This document shows, one piece after another, positions 14,853 to 26,502 of a DNA stretch of 64,000 nt. The notes below the pieces were generated by a model. It saw only the letters and a program-made list of their open reading frames with translations, was not told the DNA's origin and searched no databases. The stretch covers positions 136,001-200,000 of the forward strand of contig NC_135558.1 of assembly GCF_964340395.1 (NCBI RefSeq), given 5' to 3'. The position numbers and the translations under genes were made by a program. Position 1 is the stretch's first letter; the number at the start of each line of letters is the position of its first letter. This DNA is from Glandiceps talaboti (lineage: Eukaryota; Hemichordata; Enteropneusta; Spengelidae).

Positions 14853-17800
14853 AAACACAAACACACACACCCTTTGATTCAATGTGTAGGCCTGTTGTTT
14901 CACAAGTTGACTTTTTACCATAACGTTTTGACAGCCGGATATTATGAATGAATGAAAAGCTATTTTTGTTTCAAATGAATACGGACACTATATTGTGAAC
15001 ATTCTTGGATATTTGACCTTCATGTTTTAACAGAATGGAGACAGTTTTATTCACACTTTTGTTTTTTTTTAATGTATTTGACTAGTTGTTTCAAATCATG
15101 TGTTTGACCATAGACAGTGGAGGGGATATTGAGGGGATTTCTCCTCCAATGTCTATGGTTTGACCTTGATTTGACATCAGTAACAGCTGCAGGGGATAAC
15201 GGTTTTAGCATTTTCAGATTTAAATATCCTACCTTGCATGAGTAATTATGGCTGCCTTTGGCAACCCTGTTGTTCCCGAGGTATAGATATAAAATAATTT
15301 GTCTGTGGAGAGAAAAAAACATATGGTTAAGAGTTTTAAAGACACAACAGGGGTATTTATATAATTTAAAGGGCATAGTGGGCAATCTATGCCAATACAG
15401 GAAATTGAAACAGCCATACATGTTGAGCATTGCCACAGAGGTTTAGTTTTTTCCCAATTTTTCTTCCCCACAAAATGTGTGACATCTTGTTTTTGTACAA
15501 ACTGTTTTTGAATGCCTAAAGATTGCAAATTTATACAAAACAAACTCTGACATTATTCATGTTGTTGGTGTTATAGAGCATAAAATCTATGGAAACAGAG
15601 CCTAACCATAAAATCAGCCATTTTGTCCCCTGGGTGACTCTGTTATTCCATTAGTAAATCCATGGTTATTCTCAAAGTTAAATTACAAATACTTCCATTA
15701 TCTGTGTTACTTTGTGTGTCTCTTTTCTGTCACAACACGTATAGATATAACTACAGTACTCTTAGAGGACAGTTTTGTTATTTATTCTTCATATAGTACT
15801 TGTACATCCTGAAGTACTGTCGAATATGATATTTTTAAGGGATTTAATTTTCAATGAAAAGAGAGATTGGCTGTTTTTCTTGAACGTCATCTTCACTTAT
15901 TTTGGAAGTTAAGCATGATAAATACTTATGAGTAAAATGTATTTTCAAGGGGATTTTCAGCAGAAAACAACACCAGCAAAAAGTGAAAATTTAGTATTTC
16001 ACAGTATACATGTATTGAATCACCTACAGGTTAAAGACCTATGATTCAATCCCATTATCTTATCAGTTAAAGGCCTATGTTTCAATCCTACATTCTAACA
16101 GTATTATCTCATCAGTTAAATACCTAATTTTCAATCCCAGGTTCTTACATTAGTATTAGCTTATCAGTTAAAGATCCATGTTTCAATCCCAGATTCTTAC
16201 ATTAGCATTATCTTATCAGTTAAAGATCCATGTTTCAAACAGAGGTTCTTACATTAGCATTAGCTTATCAGTTAAAGTCCCATGTTTCAATCCCAGGTTC
16301 TTACATTAGCATTAGCTTATCAGTTAAAGACCAATGATTCAATCCCAGGTTCTTACATTAGCATTAGCTTATCAGTTAAAGTCCCATGTTTCAATCCCAG
16401 ATTCTTACATTAGCATTATCTTATCAGTTAAAGATCCATGTTTCAAACAGAGGTTCTTACATTAGCATTAGCTTATCAGTTAAAGTCCCATGTTTCAATC
16501 CCAGGTTCTTACATTAGCATTAGCTTATCAGTTAAAGACCCATGTTTCAATCCCAGGTGCTTACATTAGCATTAGCTTATCAGTTAAAGACCCATGTTTC
16601 AATTCCAGGTTCTTACATTAGCGTTAGCTTATCAGTCATGCCTTGGGATTAGATAGGATGATTCTTTCGTTCAAGGCAAATTTCTCCAAACCCAAAATTG
16701 TAAAAGTGTATATGTAAATACATGATTAATAAATACCACTTATCAAAGTACTCATACTTATACATTGTACATGATGTGAACAAAAAATGAAGACAAAATT
16801 TGTTTCCATGATTACAGTACCAAGCCCACTCACCTGTCAGAAGTCTATTAGGCACAACTGGAGCTGGTATTGATGATGATTTTTGAAGTTTATGATCTAA
16901 ATCTACAGCTGATAATGTCTCATTTTTATATTCTCCACTACAAAATAGCACCATCTGTTTGGGTATCAAATTCTTCACATCACGAATAGCTGTTCAAAAA
17001 GACCAGAAAATGCAAAATTCAGTTAAATTTCTATAACTGGTATTCATGAGCAAATTGTGATGTAACTAATGACAAAAACATATTGAAGAGAATGCTTAGG
17101 AATTAGCAGTTGCAGATTGTTTCAGCAATGCTATATGTATGGAAATCCATGTCTGTTTTATAAGATTGCTGCTCTCTGTTAATACTGGGGTTCCCAAAAT
17201 ATGGCAAAACACTGCATTGTGATGAGGCTAACTGAGGGCTAACTAACTCAAATTTTTCATCCAAAGTATTGAGAACTTCCTCTGACCATTGACCAATTAC
17301 AAAGTCTTTCAATCTCATACTCAATGGTCTCTGAATCAGCATCATTGTTTACCATCATGGTTTGGAATGGACATCCTGCATTTAAAACTTCACCACGTTT
17401 TACATTTAAATACCAGGGTTCTAACTGTGACATCATAGCAAAACACTGAACAAAATTTGCACAAACACTTGGGTAAAAAAAATTTGCTTTGATTACACAG
17501 CATTTGACTTTTGACAGTGTGAAAATAGTTCTGAGTCTGATCACATCAAGTTGGCTAAAATTACATCATTCAGAAGTTACACACTCCAGATTAAGATACC
17601 TTTTTGTAGAGTTCAATTACTAAATGTTACGTGTATACGGTCACTGAGTGATTTAATTGCAATTATTTTCTTAAATTAATTTGCAAATAAGGCAAACGCT
17701 GTGTATGTCAATAGAACCAATCAAAAGAAGCAGGTTGTATCGTATCAACAGAATGTTCATAGAAAATGACATCTGTTCACTACCGGAATGAAGAAGAGAA

Positions 17801-20800
17801 CTTTGCCTCATTCCCTTGTTCAAAGTTGGTTGGGCCTTATAAATATGAATCATGACACATATCTCATACCACAAAGACCACAGCAGACAATCAAACCAAG
17901 GAACTTTGCAGATTACCAACACAGCAACAGTATGGAAAAGTACACAACAAATGGCAACAGCTGCTTCCAAATACTTCACTCATATACAGACATTTACAGG
18001 AACTCAATTTTTCCCAAGGACATTTACAGACTGGAACAAACGAGACAATTATTAGGTTACATACATGGATCGGTGGATGCCTTCAAGGCATGATCCATGC
18101 AGTGTACTTGTAACTAAGTGTTTTGCCCGCCTCATCCAATGATTATATACCAGCAGTGTTTTAGCTAAGGTTAGGTAACCCTGGTAACAGAAAGGAGGAA
18201 TGGGGTACAAGTTGCTAGTTGCTGGTTTCCCATACACTTTACCATACTTTTGTCTGGGAACCCTAGTAAAATGACTGGGCGGGAAAACCAGTAGATTTTA
18301 CCTAGTTACCACCCTTACCAAAAACACTGACCAGTGAATGGTTTCTTCAATGTATTTACACTGATGCTGATGTAACTACATGTAGAGAAGACAAATTTAT
18401 TGCCATCAAAGATATGTATTTAACATTAACATTTGAATATACAAATTACCATAAGTTTACTGACAGTCCCTCCATCATGGGACTGGGGTTTATATACTCA
18501 AACTTTTATGATTTTCATTCAAAGTAATAAATACAGCTTATAAACTCAGTTCGTGCCACATTTCGATTTTGTCCTGACAGACACCTGTCATAGCAAGACC
18601 AAGATTTTACAAAATAGACCAAACAAGATGAGACATTCATAAGAGTTCAAAGGTTAAAGTTCAACTCAAGGTAAGTCAGTACTGGTTTCTGTTGCTGTAT
18701 GAGTCAGCTTTAACAAATTGATACATTAAGTAAACACTATAGAATATCATTATCATTACATGTTTTTGATAGTGATAAAGCAAGCAAACCTGGGTCAAAG
18801 GTTAAAGGTCAGCTAAAGGGTTCAACTGTACATGTAAGGGTTCAACTGTACAAATAAACTCACTATTAGCTTAGATAAAACCAATTACATGATCATCAAA
18901 ACCCAACAGAGACAGGTAAATGCTAATGGTTCCCTGGCTATTGGCAACACAACTATAGAAAGTGTATCCTCAGCCACATACTTGGGTGTCTCAATTGACC
19001 CATCATTAACTTGGAAATCTCATGTTGAGAAAGTACGTAGCAAGGTTAGTCCTATAGTAGGCATTATCTCACGTATCCGTCATTATGTTCCAAAATCAGT
19101 TCTTCTTTTAATTTATAACAGCCTCATCCTGCCCCAATTCAGCTATTGTATAGAAATCTGGGGAAATACATATTCGACCACTTTGAAACCTCTCCTTCTT
19201 CTTCAAAAGAAGCTTGTCAGACTTATATCTTTCTCTGGTTTCGATGCCCCCTCCACTCCCCTGTTTTCCCGACTTGGTATTCTTAATATCCATAAGCTTT
19301 GTAAACAATATTCCTGTTTGTTCTTATTTGACCTCAATAACAGTCATTACGCCCGTAATCTTCACCATTACATACCCCAACCCGTGCCTCACAATTACTT
19401 AACACGTTCATGTCTCAGTGGAAACCTGCCAGTCCCTAAGGTAAAGCTCACGGTCAGCAAACACAACTTCAAATATGCTTGTACTCAGCACTGGAATTCA
19501 CTCCCAACAACAATAAAACTTATTTCTAATAGACACCAATTCAAAAAACAGTTAAAAATGCATCTTTTCACAGAGTAATGTTTTTTTTTTGTAACTTGCC
19601 AAATGTTCCTTTGTACTTAGACTTATCCGCATTTTCCAATTAGCCCTCTAGTCACATTGTATTCATTTTCACATTTCTTGTAAATAGTAGTTTTTAGTAG
19701 TTACAATGTATTTCACTATTTCTCGTATCAAGTATTATAATTTAAGTAGTAGGTTGGATCATGGACACGACTAGGCATGCTTACCTATTTCCATGGTCCC
19801 CACCAGAGTTAATATATTTTATTAGCATTTTTTTTTTGTATTCGAACTTTTGTCTTTTCTTTCGTTATTGTTTAACTTTGGTGAAATAAAGATTCATTCA
19901 TTCATACTAGCTTCCATGGCTGTAAGCCAGCTTTAACAACTTGAGTATTCAAACAGCATGGATTGTTTTACTATGACAGAACCCCATGACTTGAGAGTGC
20001 AAGTGTGTCATACTTGGGGTATTTACAAGTGTTTGCTGTGTTCTCTGTGGAACATACTTTCACAAGCAAGAAGTAAAAGTGCAGAAAACAATGTCAGTGC
20101 AAACAGGCGTGCAAGTACCTGACTACCCACACTGACACTCACATGGCATGGGTTCTGTATATTTATCCAAAACAGCAAATTTCCATAAAAATAAGATTGT
20201 GTTATCACACAATTTTGTGAACAAGGAACTATCAATGTACTCACTTGCATATCATTGCATACATGTGCAGATATAATGAATAAATGCTTTAAATGTTACA
20301 CTGCAGTGCTATTGAATAATCAACATGCATTGGTGTAAGTAATAATTGGTAAACGTATAACAATACATCTTTCTATTGTGAAATAAATAGGTCTTAGTGT
20401 CAGTCAGTCAAGAATACAAAATGTAGTAACAGTTAACTTCTTGTGGTCAACCTTGAAGTGGGCATAAATGTACATACAACACAAAGATTTGTCTCTTTAT
20501 ATGTGTTGTCATCTGCAGTCATTCAGTGTTTGTTTGTATGTATGTGTTGTCATCTGCAGTCATTCAGTGTTTGTTTGTAGATGTATGTGTTGTCATCTGC
20601 AGTCATTCTGATCAGTGTTTGTTTGTAGATGTATGTGTTGTCATCTGCAGTCATTCAGTGTTTGTTTGTAGATGTATGTGTTGTCATCTGCAGTCATTCA
20701 GTGTTTGTTTGTAGATGTATGTGTTGTCATCTGCAGTCATTCAGTGTTTGTTTGTAGATGTATGTGTTGTCATCTGCAGTCATTCAGTGTTTGTTTGTAT

Positions 20801-23800
20801 TTGTTGTCATATCTGCAGTCACACAGACTCTTCTTGCGGACAACCTTGCAGTAGGCATACATACAACTACAAATGTATTTCTGTGTGGTTGTATCCAACA
20901 GAGCCAGTGAACTGGGCTGCATGTAAACATGAAGAGCAGATCTGTGAAATATTTACTAACAATCAAGTAGCTACCTTTTTAACCTTGAACCAGACATTTA
21001 TAGTGTTTCTAAAACTAGAGATAACATTATCAAGTCAATACACACTTATGAGTAATCATGAGACACAGTATGACAGCATATGCATTTATCATATTCTGGA
21101 AACATTGCACATCAAAAAATACCCTGCCCTTTCTTCATCAGATAAAATATTAACAAAGATTTATTGTTACAGTAGTACATGCATTTCCACACAACAAAGA
21201 AACAGTGTCATGTGCTATAAAATTTAAATCACATTGGGAGTCATACGTCATACAATTGTATATCTGGCCCTTGGGGTGCACAGACTGTAATTCCTACGTC
21301 AAATAGAAGTTTAAGGAGGCTTTGTCCTACCCATGCACACACATGAGACTACGAAGGGGTTTATAGTATTCCTGAAGACATCCATTTTGGCACCCATCTA
21401 ATAAATACCTGATTTCAATATACTTACCATCAGTCAATTCTGTTCCATAGATAAGCCCCCTAGCATTTGACACAGCAATGCAATGTGCCAGTGAATCCAT
21501 TCTGAGATTAAAATTTATCAAAGCACCAATTACGCCAATTTTGGCAAGTCCCAACCACATACAAAGAAACTCTGGTCTGCTTTCCATGAATATAGCAACA
21601 ACATCATCCTTCTTATAGCCAGCTTCATAGAAGTAGTTAGCCATTCTGTTGGAGTATTCTTCCATTTCTTGATATGTCCATGATCTGCCCTCATACCGTA
21701 GAGCTATCTTATGAGGATGTTTAGCGACTAGATCTCTGAAGAAACCTGGTACTAGTTTATTTGTTCTCTTCATTTGCCGAAGTCGTAGCTGTAGACCAAT
21801 CAGTGCCACCAGCGCTCTGAAACATAAGAGTGATGTGACAGCTAAGTGTATGATTGACAAACTCAACTTTAAGTCCAACCCTTAAGGAATATTTTAATAG
21901 ATTCTTTTTAATGATTTGAGCATTTTCATTACTGGTAAATGTAGAATTTTACCCTCCATGAGTAAGCTCCTTAAACTTCTAGTTTTGCACTAACATCACA
22001 CATTTCAAAATTCACAAATGAAAGCATACTACTAGATTTCACAAAATCAGAAAAACTTAATTGATGATTATCTTTAATGTAGTACTACATGTACAATGTA
22101 TATAAATCTTGATTTGATAATGTTTCTGGACTACTGATTCATGTCGTAGTCTTCCACATTCAAAAACATAGCCCCAACACTAAATCATTGTAGTGACAAA
22201 GATATGACTGACCATGCACAGATGCACAGACAGACATTGACACACATAGGTTATTCCTATATAGCCCCCTCCACATACGTTATTCCTATAGCCCCCTCCA
22301 CATTGTGCCTGTTGGAGCTAAAATTATTATTAAGAGTCACAAAGTTATTGAGAATAATGCCAAATATTTGCCAACATTTCGTTAGCATCTTTAAGGATGT
22401 ACTACAATGGAATGTCACTTATACCTTGCCAGAAACACATGAAACAACAGTTTCTAGAATTCATACTTTTGAATGACAGTCTCCAGATACATCAATATTT
22501 GGTATGGAGGAAAATGTTAGCAGGCATTTAATGAAATCAAAATAACAAAGAAAATAAATAATCAAAATATAGCATACATGTACACTTCTGTAAACTTTTA
22601 GTCTATGTTCTTTAGGCCTAAAAAAGATAATTGTTTGGTTCCTGTTACCCGACCCACCTAGTTTTTCACTGCCGACCTTTCAACATTTTTTAACATATTC
22701 CAGAAAAAAATAATAAAATCTCGAAAATTGTGAAGTCTCGCGAGAAATAGTGGATGTGGAAACTGACATCAACTTAAAAAAGACAATACAAAACTGTTCT
22801 TCCAATCTGTAATGGCTGTACATCTGATGAGAAGAAACCGATAACACAGCAACCATATGGAGAACAACAGAAAACATAACTACCTGAACCAGACACTCGC
22901 ACATGAAAAAATAAAAATAAAAAATGAAATAAAAAATCTACCTACCCAACCTATTCTAAAATTGAATGTAATCGGAACCACACAAATTTTTTGGGGGCCT
23001 TAACCTAATTTATCAAATGCCATGGAAAAATGGTTGAATTTTATCACTGACAATTATGTGTTCCATTGTTTAAACAATAATGTACGCCCTCCCAGCCCAT
23101 AATGGACGAAAACAAACTTTGAACGACATAATGGGCGAGGCAACAGCCGAGCCCATTATGGAGTGCAAAGTTTGCTTGAGTCCATTATGGACTTGGAGGG
23201 CGTACATTATTGTTATTATTTTATAGTTTTGCCAATTCCAGTGAATTTGTAGACCGAGAAACGCAAAACAACGTATAATATACACAGCGCTGAACATCGT
23301 CTGCCATGTTCGGCCCGGAAGCTGAATACTAACCATAGCGACACACGTCCGTACACGTACACACACATATACATGTTTCATGAATGCGTTGTATTTTTAA
23401 ACAGTGGAAATGACAATCATAAGTAACAACATACATTTCGAAAAAATACCTAGTCGTATGAAGAAACAGAACAAATAAGCTTATATTGTTATGCTCGTTC
23501 CGGGGCCGCGATGCCCAATAACGGAGTACATTATCAGTAATAATGTACAGCGATGACGTCACAAAATTCACTGGTATTGGTAATGCTATAATATAATATT
23601 GTTTAATGGGAAAGTAAAAGACATACACATGTATGACGTACATGAAGTGAGGAAATCAATACTTAAAACCCTAAGGGTTTAAAAAAGAATTAGCAAGAAA
23701 TCTGAAGGCAAATGTGAAATTTCCAGAGTCTTACAATTGTCATGAAATCTGATCCTTGTGGTAAAACAGCGATGTTTATATTGTCTCAACTTTGAAAAGA

Positions 23801-25059
23801 TCATGACTTGGATCACGATATTCATATGCTTTTACTTGTTCATTAATATTTCAGGTAGTGGATATTGAATTTCACTGATCTGTCATGAAGGAAGAAGGAT
23901 TCTCAGAACCAGTCAGTTTTGGTGTTGTCTCAAGAGACTGACTAGTTTTACAAAAAAAGTTGTGATGATTTTTACTACTAAAATACACTTCACAGAAACA
24001 CTTTTCCTTATCAATATGCAAAATGAAGACAATATTTATATGAATATGTAAATTACCTCATTAATATGCAAACTGAAGAATTCAGCTCAATAAATCAATT
24101 CCTATTTACAATACAATGTAATGGTACCCTGTGGCTAAAGATGTTTGTTATTCATTCATTCATACTTACAATTTAAATCTGTCTGTGGGGGAAGACAATC
24201 AGGGTTTGTGTAACATGTATGCAAACAGCTAATTAGCACATTTTATTTATTTGTCTTTCATATAGAGAAAACATGCAAAAGCACTGTTCTTCCAAAGATT
24301 CCTGCTGAAACACTATGTCATACAAAGTTCATTCAAAATATTTATAGTATATCTGAGATCAACAGAGCTAAGTCCACAAAGTGAACCAAAGTTCCAAACA
24401 ATTAATCAAGGCAATTATGATTCTCAGTACCAGTCAGTGTCACTATCTCAGTTTCTGTACCATGCAGGTACAGAATTCAACACCTAGATGAGTTAATTTG
24501 CATATCGCTGATGGGCTCTTCACGATATAAATACAGTCTCATCTACACATCCCCAGATGCATCCCCATTAAATTTCAGCCAATCTGCTCAGTAGTTTTGG
24601 AACCATATACTTTTGACAAAAAAGACACATTTTAGCCCTAATTTGCATATCACTGATGGGATCATCAAGTCATGAACAATTCTTAATCTAGAAACACCCT
24701 GAAGAACGTTGCAACCAAATTTCAGCCTAATCTGCTCTAGTTTTGGAATTAAAGATTTCTGACCAAAAAGATGTATACATTTTTATACCTAATTTGCATA
24801 TCACTGATGGGATCATCAAGTCATGAACAATTCTTAATCTAAACACCTCTAAGAACAGTCCAACCGAATTTCAGATCAATTTGCTTAGTAGTTCTGGAGT
24901 TTAATTTTTTTAACCAAAAATCACATTTTTTTTACCCAAATCACACACCGGTGGTAAGATCATTTTGATTTGAACAATTTCCCAACTACACACCCAAGGT
25001 AATATACCCACCAAATATCATGGCAATCGGTCCAATGGTTTTTTATTTGTTGTTCACAC

Positions 25060-25090
<31 letters not shown>

Positions 25091-25097
25091 TGTACAT

Positions 25098-25150
<53 letters not shown>

Positions 25151-26502
25151 TATACATATACATATACATACACTTCATCATGCCTATAGCACTACTGAAC
25201 CTTATCAGGTCAGTTGTGCTAAATATCACAATCTTCTTCGATATTACTTGTCAACATGCTTTAAAAGAAATTGGCAATGTGTAAACACTACAGTGTGTCT
25301 GTAATAGGCAGGAATTGGCTTGATATACTTGAAACGTTTTGGATAGTGAAAACATGCTTTTGGTGTCAAATGCAAAAAAATATGAACATGTAATTTGGTA
25401 GCATACACATTTCTAATATACTTTTCATTCTTAACATGAAACTTACTACTATATACTAGGAAGTTTTATTGACTTCAACAATCAGGTTAGTTATTTTGCC
25501 TTTCATCATAACATCAAAACTTAGACTAAACATTGTATTGATTCAGAAAAACGATGCCATTTTAATCAAATACTGAATAAAATGTCAATAGAAATGTACT
25601 TTTTTCAGTGCAAGATATCACAAGTATAACATGGTTATTGTGGACTACAAAAATATTTAGACATTATTTTTAATTACTGTAGGATACGAAAATAGAGGAA
25701 ATTTGCTTTGATTTGCTAAAAAAAATTAATCACTTCATGCATACATTGTAATGTATGTTGAATGTTTTAAAATTAAATTTAGTATTTTTGAAAAGAACTG
25801 GTCATCTTTCAAGGAATATAGTACCTTATTTACATTTTTTTAGGTGATAACTGCAGTGTTGGTGTGGCGTCCGTTTCACTAACACTGACAGATAAACAAA
25901 ATGTAACATTTGTTACATTAATTTTTCTAATTAAAATAAAAAATAAAAGGTACAAAAATTATTGCACCTAGAAATATTATAAATCAACTTGATGATCTCA
26001 AGAATTAAAATATTTGATTTTTTGAGTAACTATCACATGACGAAAATCTGTACTGCAGCTCAGACCACTTGAGAACTCTTGTCGGCCCAGACGTAGAAAG
26101 TAAATAAAGGCGACGTGTTCATCTTTACTGGCCAAGTGTGAGACCACACTTGAATAAAGAGTTACCCAAGACCCAGTCAGTATCGTTACGAGCAGTTGTT
26201 GGGGACGCAAAAAAAATCAGTGTGTGTGTTGCGAAGAGCTGTGAGTGTGAAGTGAATTAGTGAACTTACTTGTAATCTCGGGGGAATGTTCTGACTGCGA
26301 TCACGACAAACCTCCAGCTGATGATAATATAAACGATGAGGACAGCTAAAATGACATGCCACCAAGTATGACCATTGTATCGTAAAGCTGTGGCCAAGCC
26401 GCCCAGTGCAACCGCTTTTAGCACCATCTTCCAACCCGGTAAGGCGTCCACTACACGTCGGAGCAGTCTGGCAGCACTGAACACATTTACCGAAGTAACC
26501 AT
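6599..26502 (-). CDS. SLC27A4-like: Long-chain fatty acid transport protein / very-long-chain acyl-CoA synthetase (SLC27A1/4-like), 11 exons, 665 aa
   Basis: Joined exons (minus strand order): 26502-26270, 21816-21428, 16989-16834, 15302-15233, 14640-14439, 13309-13160, 12700-12511, 12052-11915, 8901-8737, 7581-7435, 6756-6599. They sum to 1998 nt, one open frame with stop TAA at 6599-6601. All introns are GT-AG. The product should be a membrane acyl-CoA synthetase that couples ATP-dependent CoA activation of long and very long chain fatty acids to their uptake. Visible: N-terminal hydrophobic segment (about residues 47-70), AMP-binding signature with SGTTG at 268-272, FYGSTEGN at 404-411, and the FATP/VLACS motif [17 protein letters not shown] at 523-539. 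Length fits the family (vertebrate FATP1/FATP4 about 645 aa). It resembles FATP1 and FATP4 equally, so it may be the pre-duplication orthologue. Start ATG at 26502-26500 is the first Met of the exon-1 frame and precedes the hydrophobic segment. Family assignment is very secure; the exact paralogue is not. Confidence 0.95.
7435..7581 (-). CDS. SLC27A4-like: SLC27A-like exon 10 (residues 565-614)
   Basis: Contains [10 protein letters not shown] and [12 protein letters not shown]. The acceptor is TGTGTAG|GT. The donor is the weak sequence G|GTCTGTTG instead of GTAAGT or GTGAGT; protein homology and phase (VDTTG then TFK) require it. Confidence 0.92.
7735..8241. repeat. 50-bp tandem array, 10 copies
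   Basis: Highly uniform units containing AAGTGGCTTAACCACTTGG (itself a near-palindrome) and CCCCCGACAACCGACCGCAG. Lies in SLC27A intron 9. Confidence 0.95.
8366..8430. repeat. T tract and (TTTG)n microsatellite
   Basis: Poly-T followed by about 11 TTTG units and short TCTG repeats. About 300 bp below SLC27A exon 9, inside intron 9. Confidence 0.9.
8737..8901 (-). CDS. SLC27A4-like: SLC27A-like exon 9 (residues 510-565), FATP/VLACS motif
   Basis: Carries [20 protein letters not shown] followed by [16 protein letters not shown], the most diagnostic stretch of the family. The acceptor is a slightly unusual TCCAAAG|GT with a short pyrimidine tract; the donor is G|GTAAGG. Confidence 0.95.
9612..10157. 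mobile_element. MITE-like element with ~90-bp imperfect terminal inverted repeats
   Basis: The left end starts ATGTATTAATCGCC and includes ACCCGGAAG and CAGCCATACGTTACGGTAAC. The right end is its reverse complement, with GTAACGTATGGCTGACAACG, CTTCCGGGT and GGCGATTAATACAT. Total about 545 bp, no coding potential. In SLC27A intron 8. Confidence 0.75.
10160..11914. other. SLC27A intron 8, no gene seen
   Basis: Only AT-rich intron sequence. A short motif beginning GAGGATGTGCTGACTTGAAA is partly repeated around 11330-11460 (two copies about 110 bp apart). Confidence 0.4.
11915..12052 (-). CDS. SLC27A4-like: SLC27A-like exon 8 (residues 464-510)
   Basis: Contains GQPGELVG and [13 protein letters not shown]. 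Acceptor ATATCTAG|GT, donor G|GTAAGT, phase 1 at both ends. Confidence 0.95.
12511..12700 (-). CDS. SLC27A4-like: SLC27A-like exon 7 (residues 401-464)
   Basis: Contains the adenylate-forming motif FYGSTEGN and [12 protein letters not shown]. Acceptor TTTTCTAG|ATT, donor G|GTGAGT. Confidence 0.95.
13160..13309 (-). CDS. SLC27A4-like: SLC27A-like exon 6 (residues 351-400)
   Basis: Contains [11 protein letters not shown] and GNGLRP, both diagnostic of FATPs. Acceptor CCTACAG|ATA, donor CAG|GTGAGT, phase 0 at both ends (150 nt). Confidence 0.95.
13393..14142. mobile_element. TIR element, family B long copy
   Basis: Starts CACTGTACAATACC and CTCTCTGATTTG, ends CCAATCAGGGAGAGTTATGG and TATTGTACAGTG: inverted ends of about 36 bp. 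The interior matches 52549-52905 on both sides, with about 400 bp of extra sequence in the middle. In SLC27A intron 5. Confidence 0.7.
14439..14640 (-). CDS. SLC27A4-like: SLC27A-like exon 5 (residues 283-350)
   Basis: Contains [16 protein letters not shown] and [18 protein letters not shown], strongly conserved FATP segments. Acceptor CCCTAG|A, donor ACT|GTAAGT, ending in phase 0. Confidence 0.95.
14820..14872. repeat. Poly-C and (CA)n tract
   Basis: About 19 C followed by ACAC repeats; SLC27A intron 4. Confidence 0.9.
15233..15302 (-). CDS. SLC27A4-like: SLC27A-like exon 4 (residues 260-283), AMP-binding signature
   Basis: A 70-nt exon that holds nearly only the catalytic AMP-binding signature [14 protein letters not shown], which binds the ATP phosphates. 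Acceptor CTCCACAG|AC, donor AG|GTAGGA. Confidence 0.95.
16020..16640. repeat. ~52-bp tandem array with tRNA-promoter-like units, about 11 copies
   Basis: Units contain TTAGCTTATCAGTTAAAG (A-box-like) and TGTTTCAATCCCAGG (B-box-like). A higher-order repeat is visible: two blocks of several units are near-identical. In SLC27A intron 3, next to exon 3. Confidence 0.85.
16834..16989 (-). CDS. SLC27A4-like: SLC27A-like exon 3 (residues 208-260)
   Basis: Acceptor GAACAG|CT, donor G|GTGAGTGG, phase 1 at both ends (156 nt). This less conserved segment lies just before the AMP-binding signature. Phase fits both neighbours exactly. Confidence 0.85.
17790..18110 (+). pseudogene. Decayed non-LTR retrotransposon C-terminal fragment
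   Basis: One frame gives a fragment with [13 protein letters not shown], a common end of retrotransposon polyproteins; the last part (HGSVDAFKA) is in another frame, so there is at least one frameshift. Located in SLC27A intron 2, about 750 bp upstream of the larger remnant. Confidence 0.55.
18842..19907 (+). mobile_element. 5'-truncated non-LTR retrotransposon (CR1/L2/Jockey-like), RT C-terminus
   Basis: An open frame from about 18842 to the stop at 19578 encodes the end of a reverse transcriptase and the downstream C-terminal region: [17 protein letters not shown], then [20 protein letters not shown] (the thumb-region YLGV-D-W-H pattern), then [11 protein letters not shown] 3' UTR follows, ending GGTGAAATAAAG plus an (ATTC)n tail at about 19890-19907. 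The upstream RT palm with the catalytic FADD-type motif is missing. Antisense to the host gene in SLC27A intron 2. No stop or frameshift within 230 codons suggests a fairly recent insertion. Confidence 0.8.
20505..20812. repeat. ~43-bp tandem array, about 7 copies
   Basis: Units of GTTGTCATCTGCAGTCATTC followed by AGTGTTTGTTTGTAGATGTA. Creates artefactual open frames. SLC27A intron 1. Confidence 0.9.
20873..20925 (+). mobile_element. Short fragment of dispersed repeat family A
   Basis: TGTGTGGTTGTATCCAACAG followed by AGCCAGTGAACTGG matches the segment shared by the other three members; the rest is not recognisable. Confidence 0.4.
21428..21816 (-). CDS. SLC27A4-like: SLC27A-like exon 2 (residues 78-208)
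   Basis: Acceptor TTTCAG|A, donor G|GTAAGTATA. Carries the start of the AMP-binding enzyme domain, with the family-typical stretches [13 protein letters not shown] and [15 protein letters not shown]. Confidence 0.95.
22616..22998. mobile_element. MITE-like element, family C copy 1
   Basis: Starts AGGCCTAAAAAAG and GTTCCTGTTACCCGACCCAC, ends GTAATCGGAACCACACAAAT and GGCCTTAA: imperfect inverted ends. The interior CTGTTCTTCCAATCTGTAAT is shared with the copy at 54385. SLC27A intron 1. Confidence 0.7.
23050..23600. mobile_element. Hairpin-rich element
   Basis: An imperfect hairpin at 23079-23215: AATGTACGCCCTCCCAGCCC on the left against GGAGGGCGTACATTATT on the right, with arms of about 60 bp. 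A second nested pair, CCAATTCCAGTGAATTTG near 23231 and AATTCACTGGTATTGG near 23564, suggests a larger element whose arms were rearranged. SLC27A intron 1. Confidence 0.55.
24480..25245 (+). repeat. Copy of the large repeat family D, with (CA)n
   Basis: Degenerate subunits of about 120 bp around AATTTGCATATCACTGATGG and AATTTCAGCC, then a (CA)n/(TA) tract at 25057-25170, then CTATAGCACTACTGAAC and a GTTGTGCTA end. The same order is found at 40740-41312 and 42180-42785. Confidence 0.75.
26270..26502 (-). CDS. SLC27A4-like: SLC27A-like exon 1 (residues 1-78)
   Basis: Encodes the N-terminus and the hydrophobic membrane segment ([15 protein letters not shown] region). It ends in codon phase 2 at a consensus donor AA|GTAAGT. 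The 4.4 kb intron 1 follows. Confidence 0.9.

Noticed and set aside
16020-16640. CRISPR-like regular repeat
   Set aside because: Directly adjoining tandem units without unique spacers in an animal genome; this is a minisatellite.
17103-17544. Minus-strand open frames that might be extra SLC27A exons
   Set aside because: Exons 2 and 3 join in perfect phase without them, and the translations do not match the family.
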